Below are positions 43,906 through 55,100 of a DNA stretch of 64,000 nucleotides, piece after piece; within the stretch, counting starts at the first letter, position 1, and each line of letters begins with the position of its first letter. The stretch is taken from contig CAJFCV020000003.1 of the NCBI GenBank assembly GCA_904066235.2, positions 11,594,001 to 11,658,000 of the forward strand, written 5' to 3'. A program made the position numbers and the translations under genes. The notes under the pieces are model-generated. The model was not told where the DNA came from. It did not search any database and saw only the letters and a list, made by a program, of their open reading frames with translations. The DNA is from Bursaphelenchus xylophilus. Lineage: Eukaryota > Nematoda > Chromadorea > Rhabditida > Aphelenchoididae.

Positions 43906-45153
43906 TCAACAAGTCCGATTCTTCGAGTCCTGCAAAGTAGAGGGCGGTTTCTTGGATGATTCTGAAGGTCTCTTGTCTTCCGGAGGGAGTCTTTTTACGG
44001 GTGAATTTTTGGACTGCATTTTTTGCATTGTGCAAAATTTTAGGGTTTTTTGCACAGTGCAGATTAAGATTTTTAACGAAAAATAAAAAAAATTTTTTTG
44101 CACTGTGCAGATTGAAATTTGCACTGTGAAAAATTTTATGATTTTTTGCACTGTGCAGATTGAAAAAAATTTTTTTGCACTGTGCAAATTTAGAAAAAAT
44201 GTTTTTTGCACTGTGCAGATTGAAAAATTTTTTGCACAGTGCATATTGAAAAAATTTTTTTGCACTGTGCAAAATTTTATGATTTTTTGCACTGTGCAGA
44301 TTGAAAAAATTTTTTGCACAGTGCATTTTGAAAAAAAATTTTTGCACCGTGCAGATTTAAAATTTTTTTTGCACAGTGCAAGTTTTAAAGAAAATTTTTT
44401 TGCACAGTGCAGATTAAGATTTTTTTTGCACTGTGCATTAACGAAAAGTAAAAAAAAAATTTTGCACTGTGCAAATTTTGAAAAAATGTTTTTTGCACTG
44501 TGCAGATAGAAAAAATTTTTTTTGCACAGTGCAAGTTTTAAAGAAATTTTTTATGCACAGTGCAGATTAAGATTTTTAACGAAAAATAAAAAAAAATTTT
44601 TTGCACTGTGCAAATTTTGAAAAAACGTTTTTTGCACTGTGCATATAGAAAAAAAAATTTGCACTGTGCAGATTTAAAAAACACCTTTTGTGCACAGTGC
44701 AAACAAAAAAAAATTTTATTGCACTGTGCAAATTTTGAAAAAATGTTTTTGCACTGTGCAGATAGAAAAAAATTTTTTGCGCCGTGCAGATTTAAAAAAA
44801 ACATCTTTTGTGCACAGTGCAAATAAAAAAAATCTTTATTACACTGTGCAAATTTTGAAATAGTTTTTTTTTTTAGTTTTTTAGCACGGTGCAGTTGGCT
44901 TTTTCCACAGTGCAGAAATTTCTTTATTTTTATGCACAGTGCAATTCAAAAAAAAAACTTTCCACATTGCAAAAAACACCTCAAGTTTTGCCTCACTGTA
45001 AAAAAACAATTTATTTTCGCTCGCATTCCCATAAATTACCTTGTCTTCACGTATGACAATTAGCCTTCCGCAACCGGTATATTCGTCATCAGTATTTGTA
45101 CAACCCGTCATTCTATTAATCAAATTTCTGTCCCTTTTCGCTTCAAATGTCAT
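43906..45153 (-). CDS. Candidate two-exon small protein (73 aa), unrecognised
   Basis: Exon 45153-45040 begins with ATG (MTFEAKRDRNLINRMTGC) and ends DK at a donor AAG/GTAATT. Exon 44013-43906 follows an acceptor AAAAATGCAG and reads SKNSPVKRLPPEDKRPSESS to a TGA; phases agree (38 + 35 codons). The ~1 kb intron is a palindrome array, as in certain genes here. Against it: the second exon is also open in another minus frame (TPSGRQETFRIIQETALYF) and on the plus strand, and I recognise no family. Confidence 0.35.
44028..44960. repeat. GCACNGTGC array, ~30-60-bp spacing
   Basis: About 28 palindromes separated by GATTGAAAAAATTTTTT, AAATTTTGAAAAAATGTTT or GATTTAAAAAACA linkers. A ~190-bp higher-order unit ending GATTAAGATTTTTAACGAAA recurs at about 44060, 44400 and 44570. 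Confidence 0.88.
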
Positions 45154-45379
45154 GTTCGATTACGAAAAAGTGGGAATGCGGATCCGAATAAATCAAAAAA
45201 AGACGGAATATTTGTTTTGGAAAGATTTTTTGTGTTGCGAATGGCAATTTGCGTCGTCGTGGTTCCTTTGTCTTAAAAGAATGGTAGTTAAAAAATTAGA
45301 ATGGCTTCGGATCCGTTAAGGAGCCAAGGCCTTCTGACTTTTTTTGATTTTTTCGGGTCTAAAATTAATTTTTTGATTT

Positions 45380-46196
45380 TTCGTAATTTGCACTGTGCGG
45401 TTGGGAAAAAGAGGAATTGCATGGAAAAGACAGGAATTTCTTTGCGTTTTGAAGTAAATAGGTCGAATTGGCAGTGAAATAAACATCTTTAAGAGAAAAA
45501 TTACGTTTAAAGTTCGCCCGCACCGTGCAATAGGCATTTTCAAATTTTGCACGGTGCGAGGAAAAGAAGTTTCATTTTTGCACTGTGCAGGCCATTTATT
45601 TTTCCAAAAGTTTATCAGTAAGAATTTTTAGAGCCATTATATCATTTTCAAATTGTTTTTACCACACTCAGAGTCGAGTTCACTGTGCAATGGCCACTTT
45701 CCTATTTTGCACAGTGAAATAAACAGAAACTTAATTTTTGCACAGTGCAGACCATTTATTTTAAAAAATGTGTCAGTAAGGCTTTTTAATGTCACTATGT
45801 CATTTTAAAACCCTTTGTGCCCCACTTAGAATCCATTGCACAGTGCAATGGCCACTTTCCTATTTTGCACAGTGCAATAAACAGAAACTTAATTTTTGCA
45901 CTGTGCAGACCATTTAGCTTTTAAATCCTTTGCCAATAAATATTTCTGGAGCCATTATATCATTTTCAAACCGTTTATGCCACACTTAGACTCCATTGCA
46001 CTGTGCAATGGCCACTTTCCTATTTTGCACAGTGCAATAAACAGAAACTTAATTTTTGCACGGCGCAGACTATTTATTTTTCAAACAATTTATCAGCAAT
46101 AATTTTTAAGGTTATTGTGCCCTTTTTGAACCGTTTGTACCACACTTAGACTCCATTGCACTCTGCAACAACCCCAAAATTTCCTCGCACCGTGCA
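45380..46196. repeat. ~150-180-bp tandem repeat with paired GCACNGTGC
   Basis: Three to four units: CCATTGCACAGTGCAATGGC, CACTTTCCTATTTTGCACAG, TGCAATAAACAGAAACTTAA, TTTTTGCACTGTGCAGACCA and a spacer with CATTATATCATTTTCAAACC. The first palindrome is extended to a 16-bp arm pair, CATTGCACNGTGCAATG. Confidence 0.82.
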
Positions 46197-46700
46197 AAAC
46201 TCAAGTTCATCCCGTCCCTCTTTTCTTAGCTCTCCAGAGATCCCGGAAACATATGATAGCCCCTTCAAATCGAATATTGACCCTATTTTATGCGCCCATA
46301 AAAACCTGTTGTACACCACCTTTTCCCAACGCATATAAATAATGTTTGCTCAACGGATTCCGTAACCGGAGGTTCTTTAACCGAGCCTCTTCGTGGTTTC
46401 AAGAAACTCGAAAGAAAGAAAAGACTATTCGAACTCGAGTTGTGAGGGCTTACATTTCGACTTTTGATCGGGGAAAAATTATATTTTTTTTTTGAGGACT
46501 GCACGGTGCGAAAATTTCTTTTTTTTGGACAATGCCGTAAGGAGGCCGGAGGGTTTCTGCATGGGCTTAATGCATTTTTTGGTAATTCTAACTTAGAAAG
46601 GACCGACCTCGTATTTTAAAAAAAGTTTCTACTTTCAATTTTTACAAAAAACTTTTTTTCATTTTGCACAGAACAAAAATTATTTTGACTTTTTACTCAC

Positions 46701-47148
46701 AAGGGAAGTACCCCAAGTGCGACGCTCAGATTTTCTTTAAATTTTGCACACACGTCGGGAATAGACTAAATATCAACTCCTGAAAGTTTTAGCTCGCGCT
46801 TTGCAGGCGCCGCCGAGATATCGAACGATTTTTGCCGCCGAGAGAGCACGCTAAAGATAGAGAGCGGTCAGAGAGAAAAACGCTTTTTGGCTATAACTTT
46901 GGCAGTTTCGCGCGGAAAAATTTAATTTTTTGTAGAAACATTATCCTTTACGGTAGAAATAGGCATGAAACCTTTCGTGCCGAAATTGTACAAAAAGTTC
47001 TAAATTTTCGCCGACTTTCGATCTAAAAATCTCGGTTGTTTCTGCGAAACGCGAGCTGCAATTCTCGCATATATCTTAGAAAAAATTATTCTAAATTTGT
47101 GCCACGTTTCATCAAAATCTGAGCGTCGCACTTGGGGTACTTCCCCTG
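46701..47148. mobile_element. MITE-A, complete copy
   Basis: Ends AAGGGAAGTACCCCAAGTGC and GCACTTGGGGTACTTCCCCT. A matching change (CC in one end, GG in the other) in both termini suggests the ends co-evolved before insertion. Between 46197 and 46700 I see no gene; a TATAAATA lies at 46334-46341. Confidence 0.88.
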
Positions 47149-47404
47149 TCAACTGTTTCCTTTGGTTCCAGCTGCAAATCGACTTGTCACTGTGCGCGTA
47201 TTTTACCTCTTAACTTAAATTTTTAGGCTTGACTAAAAATTAGTGCGAAGCTTCTATTTTGAAATTCCGCACGGTGCAAAAACTTGTTTTCAAATTTTGC
47301 AATGCAAAATAAAAAAAACAGAATTTTCTTTGCAAATGGAAAAATTTCGCACTGTGCAATTTTTAAAAAATTGCAATTTTTTTTACAAAATTAACAGCCG
47401 TTTC

Positions 47405-48770
47405 TGTGTTCCGTATTTTACCAATCAATTTTGTTTTTTATCCCCTGAACCTGAAAAAATCGATGAAAAAACTCCGCACTGTGCAAAAAATTGATTTTGA
47501 AATTTTGTATCGCCTAATTAAAAAAATCAAAGATTCTTTCACAGAGGTCAAACAGTAGGCTGGATGCACCGTATTTTACCAATCAATTTTGTTTTTTATC
47601 CCCTGAACCTGCAAAAAATCGATGGAAAAATTTCGCACTGTGCAAAAAATTGACTTTGAAATTTTGTATCGCCTAATTAAAAACAATCAAAGATCCTTTA
47701 AAAAGTCAAAAAGAACACCCTAACTACGCGTATTTTACCAATCAATTTTATTTTTCATCCCCTGAACCTGCAAAAAATCGATGGAAAAATTTCGCACTGT
47801 GCAAAAAATTGACTTTGAAATTTTGTATCGCCTAATTAAAAAAAATGAGATTCCTTTTAAAAATCGATAAATTCTGGTGCAGTTCCGTATTTTACATATC
47901 AATTTTATTTTTCATCCCCTGAAGCTGCAAAAAATCGACGAAAAATATTCGCACTGTGCAAAAAAATGATTTTGAAATTTTGTATGGCCTAATTAAAAAC
48001 AATCAAAGATTCTTTCACAGAGGTCAAACAGTAGGCTGGATGCACCGTATTTTACCAATCAATTTTGTTTTTTATCCCCTGAACCTGCAAAAAATCGATG
48101 GAAAAATTTCGCACTGTGCAAAAAATTGACTTTGAAATTTTGTATCGCCTAATTAAAAACAATCAAAGATCCTTTAAAAAGTCAAAAAGAACACCCTAAC
48201 TACGCGTATTTTACCAATCAATTTTATTTTTCATCCCCTGAAGCTGCAAAAAATCGACGAAAAATATTCGCACTGTGCAAAAAAATGATTTTGAAATTTT
48301 GTATGGCCTAATTAAAAACAATGAAAGATCCTTTAAAAAGTCAAAAAGAACACCCTAACTACGCGTATTTTACCAATCAATTTTGTTTTTTATCCCCTGA
48401 ACCTGCAAAAAATCGATGGAAAAATTTCGCACTGTGCAAAAAATTGACTTTGAAATTTTGTATCGCCTAATTAAAAAAATCAAAGATTCTTTCACAGAGG
48501 TCAAACAGTAGGCTGGATGCACCGTATTTTACATATCAATTCTATTTTTCATCCCTTGAACCTGCAAAAAGTCGATGGAAAAATTTCGCGCGGTGCAAAA
48601 ATCTGATTTTGAAATTTTGTATGGCCTAATTAAAAAGAATCAAAGATCCTTTTAAAAAGTAAAAAACCGCATTTTGATTTACCGTATTTTACCAATCACT
48701 TTTATTTTTCATCCCCTGAACCTGCAAAAAATCGATAAAAAAAAATCCGCACTGTGCAAAAAACAAAAAC
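47405..48770. repeat. ~159-bp tandem repeat, nine units, with CGTATTTTAC and GCACTGTGC in each
   Basis: Units start at CGTATTTTACCAATCAATTT (about 47411, 47571, 47729, 47886, 48046, 48205, 48365, 48523, 48682), continue ATCCCCTGAACCTGCAAAAA, TCGATGGAAAAATTTCGCAC, TGTGCAAAAAATTGACTTTG and GAAATTTTGTATCGCCTAAT, then a variable tail. Two tail types (AGGTCAAACAGTAGGCTGGA and AAAAAGAACACCCTAACTAC) recur, giving a higher-order structure. Confidence 0.92.
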
Positions 48771-49840
48771 AGACGAACCCCCTTATTTCCCAAACTTTGT
48801 CCGAAAATTCCACGGTATTAGTGCGAATTTCCCTCCCTGACATCTGCTGCTTCTCCAACACCCTTCACCGCAACATATTCCATCTTACTTTTTACCGAGT
48901 AAATCTCCCCTTTCTCGGCTCGTCTTTGACTCCCTAATTCGCGCGTCTCCGATTCTCTTTTTTCGGGGGGAGTTTCGGCATTCCGAGGGGCTCGAATTAG
49001 TAATTTTTTTTAATCAATGACCTTGAGTGTAAGTAAAAGTTTCTCACATTTGGAAATCGCTTTTTTTCGGCGTGAGGAGAGAGGGAGACGGCTAATTTGG
49101 TCGAATTTTTGATGGAAAATTGAGGTTTTTTCGATGGCTTTTGAAAATTTTTTTTATGTGATGACTACATAGGCCATTATATCGTATTTTAAGACTAATT
49201 TTTGTTAAAAATTTTGAAATTTTAAAAAATTTTCAAAAATTAAAATTTTTTTTTATTCTTTTTTTTTGATTAAAATAAGATGAAAATTTTGGCAATGCCG
49301 TATTTTACCCTTTATTATTTATAATCCTTCAAAAAAATCGCAAAATACTTCAAAAAATCAAAAAATTCAAATTTAAAAAAATTTCCCCTTAAGCGGTAAA
49401 TCTCAAAAATTCTGCAAATTTAACGTCCCCAGCCTCAGTAGGTCATCGCGAATTTTCTCAATCCCCCTTTTATTCGGTTGCACTTTACCCGAAAGACTTT
49501 CAAATCCGCACTTATCCCCGTTTATCCCCCCGATTTTCAAAAATCCCGCGCAATCGTCGGAATTTGAACTGACGCCAGCTGGGCGATTAATGAAGGCCCC
49601 GATTGTCCATCGCTCCAAGTCCCCGCACCTTTTCGAATTGGCGCATTTATTCAGACGGAATTGTTTTCCGCTTCTAATTGAGTCCAATTTGAAACACCCA
49701 TTCCGCGTTGTTTTTGTGGGGGGAGATTCGAGATGATGTAACCGACTAATAGGGCGAGCGTGTTGCGTAAGTCACCGTGATCCACTATGGGTAATCATTT
49801 TGGAAGGTTTACGGTAATTTTTGAAGATCTTAGTGTTTTG
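48771..49840. other. Intergenic DNA; one open frame without a known family
   Basis: A minus-strand frame at 49687-49403 (FRLNKCANSKRCGDLERW and IEKIRDDLLRLGTLNLQNF) has balanced composition but starts with TTG and has no clear splice sites. The rest is A/T-rich. Confidence 0.25.
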
Positions 49841-49843
49841 GTT

Positions 49844-51920
49844 TTTGCACTGTGCGCTCAAGTTTTTATGAAATTCTATACCGTAAAGTGTAAATTTAAA
49901 AAAATTTTATGACATTTATTGCATCTACTAGTCATTCTGCAAAGGTTCAACTTCATTATTACCCTTAGGTTACTGTAGTTTTCAAGATTTGCGCAATTTT
50001 TTATTTTGCACAGTGCAAAAATTTTTTTTTGATTTTCAGCTTGTTCTCGACGAAGTAAGTCTAGCTATATTGTAAATATGACTTATCGAGAGTCTCGCAT
50101 AACATACGATCAACTTTTATCAAAAGAGTTCCCTCAGCGACAGAGTAAATTGAAATTTTTCATTTTGCACAGTGCAATTGATTTTTTTTTGTATTTCGCA
50201 CGGTGCGATGGGCAAAATTGGGAAAAAAATTTTTGTCCCAATTTTTTATCCTCTGTGAGCTTCGTATCTTTTGTAATTTCAGTTTTTACCCTTCATTTTG
50301 CTCAGTAATTCACCTTTCTTTCCATTGCACAGTGCGATTTGCCTCTCCAAAACTTTGGTCATAAAATCGCACTGTGCGGTCGCCAAATCGCTTTTCTTTG
50401 TCCAAAAACTTCTCCTCCCATTACTAGTCATTAATATCCGAGCCACAATCGATGACTTTCGACTCGTTACGACCCCATTCGAACGCTGATCTCTATTTAT
50501 TTTCCGTTGACACGTTTCAAGTCTGGAGAAACTTTTTTTTTTTCACCGCTCCGCTTGCGAACGATCCGTTTTGGGGATGTTCTGAAAGGCGTTGCGCAAT
50601 CTGCCCGTCTTCCCATTGTTCGATCTTGTTATTCTTTTGACTTTTCTTTGCAGCATCGACTTGAGAGGGCTTTTGGTCCCGTTTATGGGCAGAATATTGT
50701 AAAAAAATTGCGGGAAATGACAATAAAGGCTTTATATAAAAATCCACGAGCATTTTCAGCCTATTTTTTCTTGGAATTTTTCAGAAATTTTTGATTTTTT
50801 TGGATTTTTTGGAAACATTTCCTCAGGCAAAATTTGAAATGACCTTCAAAAATGATTTTAGAATAAATTCAGCCGACTTTTTCTTGGAATTTTTCAAAAA
50901 TTTTTGATTTTTTTTTTGGATTTTTTGTAAAAATCGCCTCAGGCAAAATTTGAAATGACCTTCAAAAATGATTTTAGAATAAATTCAGCCGATTTTTTCT
51001 AGGGATTTTTCAAAAAAAAAATCATTTTTTAAAATTTTTTGGAAAAATTGCCTCAGGCAAAATGTGCGAAAGTCTTCAAAAATGATTTTAGAAAGTTGAA
51101 TATCCTTTATTACGGTTTGATCTTCACCTTTTCATCGGTTTCCCTACCCCCATCCCTTTTCTTTATGACCTTTTTCGGAACATGGATTAGAAGACGTCTA
51201 ATACAATGTTTGCTCACCATTGGTCACTCTCCCCAGGTCCAAAAACTTTTGCTCGTCCTACACATATGTTTTCCTCGCCCCGAGGAATTATTTTCCCTTT
51301 CTTTGGAAAGGTGTTTGAAAACCGCACGGTGCGGTGGGTTTTTTGTGAACCGCACAGTGCGATGGAATTTTCGGGAGCTTTTGCACAGTGCAAGGACTAT
51401 ACCAGAAAAAATTGATGTTATAAGATGATGTCGTAATGACATAGAGGTTGTTTGGTCTCAGTAAAAATTAATTTGAAACAGTTTCATATGGGATTTTTGG
51501 TCAAAAATGAAATTTTGCACTGTGCAGTCAATTTTGCCTTTGTCTGCACTGTGCGATGGAATTTTCGGGAGCTTTTGCATAGTGCAAGGGCTATATGAGA
51601 GAAAATTGGTGTTATAAGATGATGTCGTGATGACGTAGAGGTTGTTTGATGTCATCAAAAATTAATTTGAAATAGTTTCACGGGGTTTTTTAAATAAAGA
51701 AAAAATCTGCACTGTGCGGTGAATTTTGTTTTTGTCTGCACGGTTCGACAAACAAAAAATTGTTAAATCTTTTTTTACTGAGTGCTACAGTAATTCATTT
51801 GCAATATTATAAGTTAATTTTTCTTTGCATTACACAATGCAAACAAGATTTTTTGCGAAAATAAAAAATTTTGCACAGTGCAGACAAAAATTTTTTTTTT
51901 CACTGTGCAAAAAAACCCAA
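49844..51920. other. Intergenic DNA with scattered GCACNGTGC sites
   Basis: About 17 palindromes, most in 49844-50380 and 51325-51890. A ~105-bp tandem piece (GCCGACTTTTTCTTGGAATT, GCCTCAGGCAAAATTTGAAA) occurs three times in 50755-51090. The frame RLERAFGPVYGQNIVKKLRE after a CTTTGCAG acceptor at 50651 might be an exon, but it lacks a partner. Confidence 0.4.
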
Positions 51921-52191
51921 ACCCTAAAAAATTAAATTAAAAATTCGGTTCTCTGATCCATCTAGTAGCCCATCTTCCCTTTCCCCCATCCGAATTTCAA
52001 CACTCGACGAAACCGAAAATTGACCACGAAACTGGATTTTCCAGCTACCATTTTCTAATCCTAATTCGGTTCATTTTTCCTTCTTTCATTAAGTTTTTGG
52101 GGGACGAGTAATCAAGCCCGTTACTCACCGTCCTCTTAATTATTCCGTAATCTTCGACCATTTCCGAGTTTATTTTCAGTCGTTGAAAAAA

Positions 52192-55100
52192 ATGTGTTTC
52201 AGATCGGCGAAGCGATTTCTGGACCCGATTTTGGACGGAGGGTCGGTTTCACGCGAATTCGAGAGACTCTCACGGTTTGGCCGAGCCAACGGTGTGGACC
52301 ATAGAAGGAGCAGAAGTGCGCATCCCACGATTTTGGGAGATATGGCTTATCGGTAAGGGGAATATGGCAAATTTTGGTGGGAAAGACCGGAAAAACTTTC
52401 AAAAAAGTAGAAAATTTTTTTTTATAATATTTTGAACCTGTTTCGAACAGTTCTGACCTATTAGAAAAGCCGCATTTTACAAAAAAAAATTTTCAAAAAA
52501 AAAAATTTTGCACTGTGCAAAAATTTTTTTGCCTATTTTTGCACAGTGCAGTCCCAAAAAATCCCAGAGTCCTCTATAAATCTCATTTTACCAAAAAAAA
52601 TTCAAATTAAAGCCTTTTCTATCAAATAAAAATTCATTTTTTTTCTTTCAGCCACAAGCCTCGAGCTTCTTCCTCGAGTCACCACTCGGTGGAGCCCAGT
52701 CTGCCGGATCGTTTAGCGTCGGCGTTGAAGTCGTTGAGGCCTCATCTAAATCATGGTCAGAATAACAATCGACAGAAGGTGGGTTAAATTAATTTTTATG
52801 GTAAAATACGGCTGGCTGACTGCAAAAATTATGGGGTCCCAAAAAATGCACTGACTACAGAGTCTTGACAACTGCACTGTGCGAAATTTTGAAGTTAAAA
52901 AAATGCACCGTGCAAAACTCTAGGGCTTCTAAAACAGCACGTGCGAAATTTCAAAGCCCAGAAAATTGCACTGTGCGAAAAAGCAAATTTTTATAGCACT
53001 GTGCAAATAATTCCAAAGTTTCAGTCGATGGTCGTGGACGCTGATGATGTTGTTTACTTCGCGAATAATGAACGTATGACAAATTCGGATTACATTGGGA
53101 AAGGTGGACATATGTGTAACGAAACTTGCCGACATCAGGACCAAATCGACGATGGTGTTGAGATGGGCAATTATAAAGATGTAAGTGCTGTCAAATCTTT
53201 GTGCAATGGCTTGTAATGGGTAAAAAAATATGTTTTTTTTAATGTAAAAAGCTTTGTTTTGGTTCAAATTACCCTAAAATTTCACTTTCCGAGTTTTGAA
53301 ATTCTCCGTTATGGGAGGGGTTTTGCTGTAGGGGAGTTTGTAACACAATGTAAAATACGTCTGCCCGATTTTTCCTTCAATTTATATTTCTTTTCAAAAC
53401 CTCCACACGTCCCTTCTGTTTGCCCATATGATTACCAGTCTTTGTCGCTTTTCCAATCCCCCTCAGCCGTATTGTATTGTCGCCTTTTTTCAGTCAAATC
53501 CAAAGACAAGACTGCAAAGTGCACCTCCGGCAGAACTAAAGACACTGGATGATCTACGGCAGCTCTATCGAAATGTCCCCACTTCGGATGGGGACGAGGA
53601 TTTAGAAGCAAATAATGCGTAAGTGGAAATTTGCCGAAATGTTATGTAACCTGCGAGAGATAAGCGAAAAAGTTATACAAGGAGCCCTTTTGGTAGAAGC
53701 AAAAGGGAAAATCCATCGTGAAATTTCGATCATTTTCAACCGAAAACCCCTGGTTTTCGGGGTAAAAGAGGCCTTTTTCAAAAGGTTGCAGCGACCTCAG
53801 TTTGCATTTAAAAATCTTGTCATTTCGTACGCAAAAAATAATGTCGCTTAAAAATATAATACATACTCCAAAAAGGAACTCTCTGCGCCGCCTCCGCCGA
53901 AAGTTATAGCCTCCTGCTTTCCTTCACGTTTCTTGAAAGACTGTCACGACTTAGCTATGAGTCGTGGTGTAAGATGGCCCTTAACTTGCCCGCTACTACT
54001 AGTATTCACTACCTAACCTGATAACGCAAACTAGAGGACTCAGGCAATAAAACTGTGAACTCACGATATTGACTCCAGACGATGTGACCATAGACAAATC
54101 AATAGACAAATAGTAAATATAGTAGACTTTATTGGCCACAACAGCATAAGCAGGAAAAGACAAAACACAAATTAATATGCTAATAATTGGCGATTTCTCT
54201 TCCTTTTATACCAATTTGTCGGTCATTCCGTGGGAGTATGCAAATTCGCACGCGAAGTCGTGACACTCCGGGGGCCACTTGCTCTTCTCCATCAGCTGGC
54301 CTGATGCGATCATAGCTAAGTCGTGACAAGACCCTGTAAAAAGCAATTTGATTCTGCTGCGACACAATTCATTTTCCCGGCGGCGATGCGATTTTCGATG
54401 CAATAGTGTGCTCATTATTTTCCGATAGATTGAAAAAAATGCTGTAAAAAAAAATCGTCATTGGCCAATTCCATATTAACCTCATCCACTTCAGATTCAA
54501 GCCCAAACGAACCTCGAGTGCCAATTTCAACTCCATCGAGCTGAAGCCTCCGGTTCCCTCGTCCTCTCCGCCCGGCTCACTTTCTCCCCGATCGCCGGTC
54601 GTCAACGCCAGCTTAACCTCTTCTCTCTCGAGTTCAGCCTCCTCCTCGCGATCGGCCGCCGACTCCGGCTATCGCTCGCATAAGCGGCTGCAAAAGGACC
54701 TGGAGAACAACAACACACCGGAAGTTTCGATGGTCTACGTCAATGACGGGAGTTTGTCATCGACGGAGCTGCTGAAACGCGAGAAAAAGAAGGCTGAAAA
54801 TGCGGCAACGAAGAAAATTACGGTTGTTCAAGTTTCGCAGAGTGTCTCGGCCGCTACACAATCAGATATTCAGGCGTTCCGACCGGAGCCTTTCAAGGTA
54901 CCCTTCACGTATACGACCAGTGATATTCGACAAGTTATTGAGCAGACTGTGCCGGCGCTGAGTCAGGGCTTCAGCAATGAGATCTTCATGATGTTGTTGA
55001 CGAGATTTCGGCATTCCATGGATTTGTTTGCAAGCGAGGTCAGGAGAAATATCGGGCCGTTTGTGAAGTGCGCTGTGAGGGATATTAATCTGACTTTGAT

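Noticed and set aside
50651..50794. Possible exon RLERAFGPVYGQNIVKKLRE after CTTTGCAG
   Set aside because: No donor or upstream partner; the frame runs into a small tandem repeat and ends there.
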